Positions 1 through 7,072 of a stretch of 64,000 nt of DNA are shown one piece after another (the first letter of the stretch is position 1; every line of letters begins with the position of its first letter). The stretch covers positions 930,001 through 994,000 of the forward strand of contig CAWCPR010000001.1 of the NCBI GenBank assembly GCA_963797475.1, written 5' to 3'. The translations under genes and the position numbers were made by a program. The notes beneath the pieces are model-generated. The model did no database searches. It saw nothing but the letters and a program-made list of their open reading frames with translations, and was not told the origin of the DNA. The DNA comes from CAWCPR01 sp963797475. Its GTDB lineage: Bacteria; Chloroflexota; Anaerolineae; Anaerolineales; UBA4823.

Positions 1-625
1 GGGCAACTTCGTAAATATCTTTTTCTGAAATACAACTCTTCAAATCCACGATCGTCTCGCAATGGGTAAAGTAATACACTATGCTCTCAGACAAACCGTA
101 TAAATTACTTGTCTTATTTAATATGGTCGTTATATTATCGTAAGGGTTTCGCACCACGTGAATAAACTTCACCGGTATCCCAACTATTTTTTGCAATTTA
201 TATATTAAATCCGGGTTTTCGCGTAAGCGCAATGTCGACATGCCCCCTTTTTTATCACCGATGACTTGCAACTTGCGGAATTTTCCCTGCCACTGCCCAG
301 GCACTTCATAGGAGTAACCTGTCCATTGGCGACCAATTCGACAAAACCAGCGAGATCTTTCAAGGAGCATGGAATACAACTGGTTCTTATTTACAATTAA
401 TGGAAGGTACTTCAGGGCATCCAGCTCGTCCGCGATGACCATATCCGGGTGTGCGTCCAATAAAGAACCAATTAATGTGTGCCCGCTGCGTGGATAGCCA
501 ACGAACATACAATAGGCCTGGAGATTATTGAAATCTGAAGATTCTCCAAGGCCATCAAACAAACCTTTTGCGTATAATCTGCCCTCTTCTAAATGGGCTG
601 CGACTTTTTGCTTTAACGTCAACAT
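1..625 (-). CDS. Sulfotransferase, C-terminus cut by window edge
   Basis: About 208 N-terminal residues are present; the gene runs off the left edge. The start ATG (623-625) follows AGGAG at good spacing. Near residue 45 the sequence FVGYPRSGHTLIGSLLDAHP matches the 5'-phosphosulfate-binding loop of PAPS-dependent sulfotransferases, and a later FIHVVRNPYDNI matches the 3'-phosphate-binding strand and loop. The family moves sulfate from PAPS to a hydroxyl or amine of a sugar, lipid or protein. It is the last visible gene of the minus-strand glycan cluster, 49 bases after the Gfo/Idh gene, so a glycan acceptor is likely. The acceptor cannot be read from sequence. It is a second copy in family terms, clearly different from the sulfotransferase at 15639-16637. 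Confidence 0.85.
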   Translation of the reverse strand, partial: MLTLKQKVAAHLEEGRLYAKGLFDGLGESSDFNNLQAYCMFVGYPRSGHTLIGSLLDAHPDMVIADELDALKYLPLIVNKNQLYSMLLERSRWFCRIGRQWTGYSYEVPGQWQGKFRKLQVIGDKKGGMSTLRLRENPDLIYKLQKIVGIPVKFIHVVRNPYDNITTILNKTSNLYGLSESIVYYFTHCETIVDLKSCISEKDIYEVA

Positions 626-674
626 CCACTACTCCTGCGCAATAATTTATTGTAGAACCTACGCAGTTGCGATC

Positions 675-1754
675 TTAATATTCGACGCGCAGCTCTACTC
701 CGCCGTTCGAAAGGGAACGCTGTGCAGTTTCCAGGACTTTAAGGACCCTGAGCCCATCCTCGCCGCCGCTGATCGGCGTAGCGCCCGTGCGGATGCAGTC
801 GATAAAATGGCTGCATTCGGCGCGCAGAGGCTCGGACCATTTCACCGGATAGACGGTCTCCTCCCCATGCCGGTAAGAAGCGCGAAATTCGTCTTCGGTT
901 ACCGAGTAAGCCGGCACATCCACCCCCTTGTCAAACAATACCACTTTATCGTCGGCGATATCGTCGTACACCAACATTTTATTGCTGCCGACGACGGTCA
1001 GCCGGCGTTGTTTGACCGGATCGATCCAGCTCAAACGCAAGTTGGCCATCACCCCGCCGTCAAAGACCATATTCACGTAAACGACTTCATGCAGCTTGCG
1101 GGTTGTATTGACATAATACGCGCCGCGGGCGCTGACTTTAACCGGGTCCTTGTCCAGGATATAGCGCAGCATCGAAATATCGTGCGGAGCCAGGTCCCAC
1201 ATCACGTTGATGTCCGGCTGCAGCAAGCCCAGGTTGACCCGGGTGGAATTCATATAATAGATCATCCCCAGCTCTCCGGATTGGACGATCTCCCGGACGG
1301 CTTTCACCGCCGGGTTGAACACAAAAGTGTGCCCAACCATCAAAGTCAGGTTAAGCTCTTCCGCCAGGTCGACCAGCTCTTCGGCATGATCCGAGCGGGC
1401 TGTGATCGGCTTTTCCACAAACACATGCTTGCCCGCTAACAAAGCGGCTTTTGCCAGGGAGTAATGCATGTGAACCGGTGTGGCGATGATGACGGCATCC
1501 AGCTTGCCGTTCAAGAAATCCCGAAAATCTGCGGTTGCAACGACTTCGGGATACAGGTTCTGGATCTCCGACAGGCGCTCCGAGCGTAAATCGGAGATCA
1601 TTGTCAGCTCGGCGTCCGAAAGATCGTGGAAATTGCGCGCCAGCTTTGGCCCCCAGTACCCGCAGCCGACCACGCCGACCCTGACCTTTCCGTTGAAGCG
1701 AGTGGTTCTCCCCTGCTGTTTTAATTCGACCATTGTCCCTCCAGGCGCCATCAT
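675..1754 (-). CDS. Gfo/Idh/MocA family NAD(P)-dependent oxidoreductase
   Basis: The protein has an N-terminal Rossmann fold (VRVGVVGCGYWG) followed by the family EKP motif (VFVEKPITARSDHAEE) and a WDLAPHDISMLRYIL stretch near the active site. That pattern fits sugar 3-dehydrogenases of the WlbA/WbpB type that act on UDP-N-acetylglucosaminuronate, but the family is broad. The start is uncertain. ATG at 1754 overlaps the stop of the upstream sugar transferase and lies just after AAAGGAGG. ATG at 1733 has its own GGAGGGA four bases upstream. An upstream in-frame start at 1817 lies inside the preceding gene and is unlikely. It is probably translationally coupled to that gene. A second, more WbpB-like paralogue is at 21713. 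Confidence 0.85.
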   Translation of the reverse strand: MMAPGGTMVELKQQGRTTRFNGKVRVGVVGCGYWGPKLARNFHDLSDAELTMISDLRSERLSEIQNLYPEVVATADFRDFLNGKLDAVIIATPVHMHYSLAKAALLAGKHVFVEKPITARSDHAEELVDLAEELNLTLMVGHTFVFNPAVKAVREIVQSGELGMIYYMNSTRVNLGLLQPDINVMWDLAPHDISMLRYILDKDPVKVSARGAYYVNTTRKLHEVVYVNMVFDGGVMANLRLSWIDPVKQRRLTVVGSNKMLVYDDIADDKVVLFDKGVDVPAYSVTEDEFRASYRHGEETVYPVKWSEPLRAECSHFIDCIRTGATPISGGEDGLRVLKVLETAQRSLSNGGVELRVEY

Positions 1755-2446
1755 CCTCCTCCTTTGCCCTTCAACATTTCGAAGGGTGTACGTATCATAA
1801 TTTTCAAATCCTGCCACAGGCTCATATGGTTGATGTAATCCAGGTCGATCTGGACCATCTCGTTGAAAGGCACCTGGTTATGGGCGGTCACCTGCCACAA
1901 GCCGGTGATTCCGGGTAGGACTGCCAGGCGCTTCTTATGCCATTCATCGTAAAGCTCGTATTCGTATGGTATAGAGGGCCGCGGTCCGACGATACTCATC
2001 TCGCCCTTCAATACATTGAAGAACTGCGGCAGCTCGTCCAGGCTTAGCTTGCGCAAGGTTTTGCCGGGACGGGTGATGCGCGGGTCGCCTTCCAGCTTGA
2101 GCGAGCGCCCCCCCAGCTCCGATGGGCTGGCGTTCTCGCGGATCAAACGCTGCACATGTTCTTTGTGCACCTGGCTATGATTCCCAACCCGCATCGACCT
2201 GAACTTGATCATGTCGAATACTTTCCCATTCTTGCCCACCCTTTTCTGGCGGTAAAAGACCGGGCCGGGGGAATATAGCTTGATCGCCAGAGCGATCAAA
2301 GTCATCAGCGGGCTGGCCGCAATTAAAAACAGGCATGCCAGGGAGAAATCCACCGACCGCTTAATCTTGAGATAGCTGGGCGCTCTAAGGAAATTTACCC
2401 CCTCGAAGCGAGGCGTGGACGGCGGCTTAATCTCGATCTCTCTCAT
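1751..2446 (-). CDS. Undecaprenyl-phosphate sugar phosphotransferase (priming enzyme)
   Basis: A bacterial sugar transferase (WbaP/WcaJ/PglC catalytic family) of 231 residues. It has one hydrophobic segment near residues 30-55 (DFSLACLFLIAASPLMTLIA), the MIKFRSMRVG motif, and the conserved LDELPQFFNVLKGEMSIVGP region followed by RPS and PGITGLWQV. These enzymes transfer a sugar-1-phosphate from a nucleotide sugar to undecaprenyl phosphate and so start repeat-unit synthesis at the inner face of the membrane. The long N-terminal membrane domain of WcaJ is missing, as in the short PglC-like forms. The start ATG follows AGAGGGTG. The 3' end overlaps the next reading frame (TGA/ATG), indicating coupling. 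It is the priming enzyme one expects for this Wzx/Wzy-type cluster. Confidence 0.93.
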   Translation of the reverse strand: MREIEIKPPSTPRFEGVNFLRAPSYLKIKRSVDFSLACLFLIAASPLMTLIALAIKLYSPGPVFYRQKRVGKNGKVFDMIKFRSMRVGNHSQVHKEHVQRLIRENASPSELGGRSLKLEGDPRITRPGKTLRKLSLDELPQFFNVLKGEMSIVGPRPSIPYEYELYDEWHKKRLAVLPGITGLWQVTAHNQVPFNEMVQIDLDYINHMSLWQDLKIMIRTPFEMLKGKGGG

Positions 2447-2542
2447 GCTTCACCCTCTTAGAGCGCAAGAATACCTTCTCTGATCAACGGCGTATCTTCA
2501 AACTTAAAAGTTAAAGGTAGATATCAACGAGAGTATGGGACT

Positions 2543-3034
2543 CTATTCTAATACAATTTCGCGTAAAATTTTGGCCGGGTTTCCGGCGACAACCGTATAA
2601 GCCGGCACATCGCGGGTCACCACGCTGCCCGCCCCAATGATGGCGCCCTCGCCAACGGTCACACCGCCCAGAATGGTGGCATTCGTGCCGATCGAGGCGC
2701 CTTTCTTGACCAGGGTCGCCACGAGCGCCCAATCCGCTTCGGTCTGCAGCTCGCCTTCCGGAGTCGTCGCACGCGGGTACAGGTCGTTGATGAACATCAC
2801 CCCATGCCCGACGAAGACGTTGTCTTCGATGGTCACCCCTTCGCAGATGAAGGTATGGCTGGAAATTTTCACCCGCCGGCCGATCGTCACGCCTTTCTGG
2901 ATCTCCACGAAGGCGCCGATCTTCGTCTCGTCGCCAATCGTGCAGCCATACAGGTTGGCGAAGGCATAGATTTTGACGTCTTTCCCCAGCTTCACGTTTT
3001 CTGATATTCTCGAAAATTCAGCTTCGAAACTCAT
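2543..3034 (-). CDS. Left-handed beta-helix acyltransferase, WbpD-like
   Basis: A hexapeptide-repeat protein of about 163 residues. Repeats run from KLGKDVKIYAF to VVTRDVPAYTVVAGNPAKIL, and the GHGVMFINDLYPRATTPEG stretch carries the Asn-Asp pair typical of WlbB/WbpD N-acetyltransferases for UDP-3-amino sugars. The ATG at 3034 is preferred. An in-frame TTG at 3115 would add residues that look like the remains of an upstream oxidoreductase rather than acetyltransferase. The ribosome site is weak (GAG). A paralogue with the same catalytic segment but an additional C-terminal zinc ribbon is at 23951. It would use acetyl-CoA to acetylate the 3-amino group of a nucleotide sugar in the cytoplasm. 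Confidence 0.88.
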   Translation of the reverse strand: MSFEAEFSRISENVKLGKDVKIYAFANLYGCTIGDETKIGAFVEIQKGVTIGRRVKISSHTFICEGVTIEDNVFVGHGVMFINDLYPRATTPEGELQTEADWALVATLVKKGASIGTNATILGGVTVGEGAIIGAGSVVTRDVPAYTVVAGNPAKILREIVLE

Positions 3035-3279
3035 TGTACATTTCTCAATTTCATCATCCGCTTGACCCCCAGGGAGAACTCCTACATGTTCTTTCTCGGT
3101 GATCCAATAACTCAAACCTCAGTGTGTGTAAGGGATAGCGCAATATTCATTAGCATGATGTTGGGCCCGGCTTTCGATGATGTCGCATATGCCGACCAGT
3201 TTTGCACCGGGCAATTGTTCTATCGACTGGGCGTGGCGCGGGCGATTCTGCCACAACCAATGATGGCGAATTTTCTCAT
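3035..3279 (-). pseudogene. Decayed N-terminus of a Gfo/Idh oxidoreductase
   Basis: ATG at 3279 starts MRKFAIIGCGRIAR, the classic Rossmann start of the family, then meets a stop after 19 codons. Shifting one base restores RHAQSIEQLPGAKLVGICD, again typical oxidoreductase, which runs to a stop TGA at about 3126. After that stop the same frame continues with WITEKEHVGVLPGGQADDEI, resembling the next conserved stretch of the family, and then runs without a break into the acetyltransferase. So the frame carries one base loss, one stop, and apparently a deletion of most of the enzyme. The first ATG lies 11 bases after the upstream glycosyltransferase stop, as in an intact operon. Only about 80 of the expected 330 residues remain. 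Confidence 0.7.
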
Positions 3280-3290
3280 TCTCGTCCGTT

Positions 3291-4451
3291 TCATCGATGG
3301 ATGAGCCGGTCGTAAACTGAGTAAAGCTTCTGGGTTTCCTTCGACCAGTTATACTGTTCGGTAAATCGTCTGGCGTTTGCGACGAATTGGTCTCTTAATT
3401 GTTCCGAATGATACATCTTTCGCACCGCATCGGCAAGCAACTGAGGCTCCTCTGCGGGTACGAAGAATATCATCTCTTCATCGAAGTATGCCAGGATCGT
3501 ATCCAACCGAGATGAAATGACAGGCACATCCATAAACACATATTCCAATAACTTTACAGGCATCGCATACCTGGTGGCCGAGTCGTATCGATAAGGAAGT
3601 ACGCCCAGGTGTGTCTTGCGGATGAAATCGGGTAGTTCCCAAACCTTGACAAAGTGGTCAATCAATTCGAACGTCTCGCCTAATTGGAGCTCGGCGGCCA
3701 TCTGCTTGATTTTCGGCAGTACATCGCCCTCTCCAATCAGAACAAAGCGAATTTGCAGATCCTCATCCCTTTTTAAAATGGCAAGCGCCTGCAATAGCAC
3801 ATCAATTCCATGCCTCTCCGTCAGGGTCCCAAAATAAGACATGGTAAAGATTTGATCTCTGCAGAAAGGCTGGGGATAGAAAATGGCCTGATCCGGCAGG
3901 TTTAAGATCGCCGTAAGTTTTTCTGCAGGCACCCCACGCGATTGGATCAACCTCACATAAGGATCGTGGACGGTGATAATGTGGTGTGCAAAGCGGGTAG
4001 AAAGCCGTTCGATGAGGACGATCAATCTCCAGAACCAACCGCCGCTGGCAAACTTCGCTCCAAACGTTTCTGGCATAAAGTCGTGCATATCTAAAACGAT
4101 CTTGGCGCCCAGCAGACGTGGGATTAGAGCCGCAAACACCAGGAAATCCGGCATTGTGTGGATGTGGATGATATCGTAGCGTTTTCGGAGACGAGCCAGA
4201 GAGACAGCAAAAAAAGAAACGACAAAAAACCAGCCATAACTGCCGATGTAAGCGACGGGGCTATCGCCCCGATAGCGTTTGACAGGCAGGTGCCGGATTC
4301 TTATATTGTGGATGGTCTCGCTTGACACCTCCCCGGGTTTGCGGAGACAAAACACTTCGATTTCGTCACCCCGGCGGGCAATCGCTTCAGCTTCCCGCAT
4401 CACTCTTGGGTCACTCGAATAATATGTATACGCTAATGCCAATACACGCAT
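3291..4451 (-). CDS. Glycosyltransferase family 4 (GT-B fold)
   Basis: A 386-residue GT-B glycosyltransferase. The N-terminal half begins MRVLALAYTYYSSDPRVMRE, an acceptor-side opening common in GT4 enzymes, and contains YDIIHIHTMPDFLVFAALIP and a DMHDFMPE segment. The C-terminal half has the nucleotide-sugar-binding pattern (SYFGTLTERHGIDVLLQAL, then FVLIGEGDV, and VLPYRYDSATRYAMPVKLLE). Unlike the classical E-x7-E motif, the second region reads MPVKLLEYVFMDVPVISS. It is cytoplasmic or peripheral to the membrane and adds one sugar to the lipid-linked repeat unit; donor and acceptor are unknown. Upstream is a 172-base gap with a TATAAT box on this strand (4534-4539); downstream it is followed closely by a decayed oxidoreductase. 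Confidence 0.9.
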   Translation of the reverse strand: MRVLALAYTYYSSDPRVMREAEAIARRGDEIEVFCLRKPGEVSSETIHNIRIRHLPVKRYRGDSPVAYIGSYGWFFVVSFFAVSLARLRKRYDIIHIHTMPDFLVFAALIPRLLGAKIVLDMHDFMPETFGAKFASGGWFWRLIVLIERLSTRFAHHIITVHDPYVRLIQSRGVPAEKLTAILNLPDQAIFYPQPFCRDQIFTMSYFGTLTERHGIDVLLQALAILKRDEDLQIRFVLIGEGDVLPKIKQMAAELQLGETFELIDHFVKVWELPDFIRKTHLGVLPYRYDSATRYAMPVKLLEYVFMDVPVISSRLDTILAYFDEEMIFFVPAEEPQLLADAVRKMYHSEQLRDQFVANARRFTEQYNWSKETQKLYSVYDRLIHR

Positions 4452-4531
4452 CTAAGCTTTTTTATGAACCTCTCCTCATCGATATATATGTAATCCAGGG
4501 GGACTGGGCCGATGACCTCTTCAACAGCCAT
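4433..4531 (-). other. Protein-like short open frame, possible gene remnant
   Basis: Between the two GT4 genes one frame encodes 32 residues from ATG 4531 (MAVEEVIGPVPLDYIYIDEE, then RFIKKLR) and overlaps the start of the next glycosyltransferase by about 19 bases. The same frame is open further upstream without a start. The composition is protein-like, but the function is not recognised and no ribosome site is visible. It could be the end of a deleted gene or chance. Confidence 0.25.
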
Positions 4532-4623
4532 TATAACCTCGGGCCATAGCGTATGTCTCTGCCGCCGATTGCTTTGGACCTTCCATTGCTTCCGATACTA
4601 CTGGTCAGTTTTTCGTTGGAAAA

Positions 4624-5724
4624 TTATGGCGATAGAACCATCCTATAGATCCTACGAATTTTCAGAGCCTGGTTTTTGCAGCTATGCTCGTCCGCGGTCT
4701 TCAGACCGTTACGAATTAATCGGCCGTAAACCCCCGGGTTTTCCATGATCAAACTCAATTTTCCAGCAATTGAACGAGAATCGCGAGGCTCAACGAGCAA
4801 CCCGTTCTCCCCATCCTGGATAAACTCGCCCAGCCCGCCCACATTGGTGGCGATGACCGCAGCGCCGCTGGCCATCGCTTCCAGCGCCACCAGTCCGAAC
4901 CCTTCTGCCAGGGAGGGCATAATTACCACATCCGCAGCAGCCATCCAGAGCGGGACTTCGTCGGGAACCTTGCTGCCCACGAATCTTACCCAACCGTTAA
5001 GGCCAATCCTTTGGGCTTGATCTTTCAGGTTATTTTCCGCAACTCCATGACCGACAACATAAAGGATAAATTTCGGAGAACCTCTCTCCTTGAGAAGAGA
5101 GACCGCTTCCAGAAGGTAATTGATGCCCTTTAGATCCCATAGATTGCCCACAAACATCAGCACCCGGCGATCCGTTTCCAATTTCAACGCCTGCCTCGCC
5201 TGCCGTTTCTCAACCGGAAGGAACTTCTCCGTATCCACGCCCATATCGATCACGGGGATGTCATCTTTTTCAAGATCACACAAGGACGCAACTTGATCGC
5301 GCAAGGCTCGGCTAACTGCAATGACAACATCCGCGCTGCGGATAGTAAAGCGGATCAGCGCACGAAAAAGGCCGGGCTTTTCTTCAATGGCGTGCATCAC
5401 CCCGCCATGGACCGTTAATATTAGCTTTTTCCGCCTTAAAATCTTTGGGATGATCGCAAGCAACCCGGCCGGGAAAATAGAGTGGGCATGGATGATGTCG
5501 AATTCATTTCGTAAGCTGGCCTTTAATATTTTAATTACCAATCTCAAATATTTCGTCCAAACCCGGATAAATCCTTTCCGGCTGTCTCCCGGAGTAAGGA
5601 TTTCGAATTCACACTCCCCCAATTGCGTTATTGCCTCTACGGAGCGCTTGACATAAATTCCAGAATGGGGACTCCACGGATTGGGGTAACCATTGGTAAT
5701 GATCAAGATCTTGGCTGTTGGCAT
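4624..5724 (-). CDS. Glycosyltransferase family 4 (GT-B fold)
   Basis: A 366-residue GT4 enzyme. The N-terminus KILIITNGYPNPWSPHSGIY is typical of GT4 donors-to-lipid-acceptor enzymes, so the ATG at 5724 is the natural start although it lies inside the preceding gene by 116 bases. FDIIHAHSIFPAGLLAIIPK and LTVHGG follow. The C-terminal domain has VLMFVGNLWDLKGINYLLEA and the EGFGLVALEAMASGAAVIAT nucleotide-sugar-binding motif with the E-x7-E pair. It would transfer a sugar, commonly with retention, during repeat-unit assembly on the cytoplasmic side. No ribosome site is evident, which fits translation coupled to the overlapping upstream frame. Confidence 0.92.
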   Translation of the reverse strand: MPTAKILIITNGYPNPWSPHSGIYVKRSVEAITQLGECEFEILTPGDSRKGFIRVWTKYLRLVIKILKASLRNEFDIIHAHSIFPAGLLAIIPKILRRKKLILTVHGGVMHAIEEKPGLFRALIRFTIRSADVVIAVSRALRDQVASLCDLEKDDIPVIDMGVDTEKFLPVEKRQARQALKLETDRRVLMFVGNLWDLKGINYLLEAVSLLKERGSPKFILYVVGHGVAENNLKDQAQRIGLNGWVRFVGSKVPDEVPLWMAAADVVIMPSLAEGFGLVALEAMASGAAVIATNVGGLGEFIQDGENGLLVEPRDSRSIAGKLSLIMENPGVYGRLIRNGLKTADEHSCKNQALKIRRIYRMVLSP

Positions 5725-7072
5725 TATCTTGGCTACATATGGCTGGGTTTGTTACTACCGCAGCCTGATCACCATTTGTTAGTATTTCCTGAACAAAATT
5801 CTTGCTTTCCAGTGAGATGAACGCAAGAACCAGGATCGCCAGGTACGGGCCATTGATCGCCGTGAAGGCAATGTGACCGGCAGTGGCCGAGACCCCCAGC
5901 CACAAAGCGACGAAAGAGAGGCGGATCAGGCTCACCCGTTCCTCCGGGTAAAGCAACAACCTCAAATACAGAATATAATAGGCCAGCCCGCCGATCGCGC
6001 CCAGCCTGGCGAAAATGTCGAGCAGGTCGGTTTCGCTCGAATACTGCGTCAAGTCGACGCCGCCGAAAAGGTAGTTGATTAAATTGAACTCTGGGAGGTA
6101 GTTGTTGATAAGAGTACTGGCTTTATTAACTCGCGGGGCGATTAATATATTCAGCAACGGTGTAAAGGGGTTTTGTTCGATCCGGTAGGCGTAATAACTG
6201 AGTGTAGGCTCGATGCGATCCAAAATGTAGCTTTGCGAACGCAAAACGACCAATCCACCCACGGAAAGAAGGAGCACACCAGCTAAAAGCATGAGATACC
6301 TGAAATTTCTCGAGCGGCTCTTGATAAAAACGTAAGCGAAGAACAGCAGCAGGAACGCTGGCAGGACCAGCGTGACTTTGGTGCCGGTCAGTACACCCGC
6401 AGCGGTCGTCGCAAGCAAGGTGATGAAATTGACAAAACCAGGCTGGCTGCGAAACTTCAAAAAGAAGTAAAAGAAAGCGACGATAAAATAGGCCGCGACT
6501 TCATTCTGTGAAGGCACCAGGCCCTGGTACCCGAACCGGCGCACATCGGCGCTCAAGCCTTCCCCTTTCGGAATATAGCTGGCAAACAGTTTGATATCGA
6601 AGATAAAAGCGCAAAGAATGACGAAAACCTGGATCAGGGTCAATATTTCGTAAACCCTGAATAATTTACTCCGTTCCGCCGGGGTGTTGAAATACAGGTT
6701 GAAAGTCTCCCAGGCGATAAACACAAACAACATCTTGTTGAGGTTGCGAAAATTTTCGAGAAAGGCGTAATCGCCCGGCGACGCCAGCACGCCGGGATAG
6801 GCCAGCGAACCGATCAGCATAACCGTGTAAAAAAAAATCAAGATCAATAAAACCGGCAAGCCCTGGCGTGTGCGCAGCAGGATAAGCAGGAAAAAGGCTT
6901 CTGCCAGCAGGCGAACATAGATTGAAACGCCGGAGGTGTGGCCCAGGTTAAATAAGATGCTGTTGGCGCCATCCGCCAGGAACATCAGGACCAGAAAGGC
7001 CAGGATAAGGTTGTTGGGTTTGCGCATTTCAGAATAGGATCGGCTTTGCGCCGGAGTGCGATTCAGCGCCAT
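5609..7072 (-). CDS. O-antigen ligase/polymerase-like membrane protein
   Basis: A 487-residue protein with about ten to twelve hydrophobic segments from residue 18 (NLILAFLVLMFLADGANSIL) onward, and a large outside loop around residues 290-360 before the last three segments. This is the topology of Wzy polymerases and WaaL/O-antigen ligases, whose sequences are poorly conserved. Its place beside glycosyltransferases, a flippase and a priming enzyme supports a role in joining repeat units on the outer face of the membrane. The start ATG overlaps the sulfatase stop by 10 bases. The last 38 codons overlap the next glycosyltransferase; the tail after about residue 450 is hydrophilic and may not be natural if a frameshift lies upstream. 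Confidence 0.75.
   Translation of the reverse strand: MALNRTPAQSRSYSEMRKPNNLILAFLVLMFLADGANSILFNLGHTSGVSIYVRLLAEAFFLLILLRTRQGLPVLLILIFFYTVMLIGSLAYPGVLASPGDYAFLENFRNLNKMLFVFIAWETFNLYFNTPAERSKLFRVYEILTLIQVFVILCAFIFDIKLFASYIPKGEGLSADVRRFGYQGLVPSQNEVAAYFIVAFFYFFLKFRSQPGFVNFITLLATTAAGVLTGTKVTLVLPAFLLLFFAYVFIKSRSRNFRYLMLLAGVLLLSVGGLVVLRSQSYILDRIEPTLSYYAYRIEQNPFTPLLNILIAPRVNKASTLINNYLPEFNLINYLFGGVDLTQYSSETDLLDIFARLGAIGGLAYYILYLRLLLYPEERVSLIRLSFVALWLGVSATAGHIAFTAINGPYLAILVLAFISLESKNFVQEILTNGDQAAVVTNPAICSQDNANSQDLDHYQWLPQSVESPFWNLCQALRRGNNAIGGV

Noticed and set aside
528..1439. 303-codon plus-strand frame opposite the Gfo/Idh and sulfotransferase genes
   Set aside because: Antisense to two recognisable proteins and low-complexity in composition.
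3062..3304. 80-codon plus-strand frame in the gap between acetyltransferase and GT4
   Set aside because: The minus strand there carries the recognisable oxidoreductase remnant.
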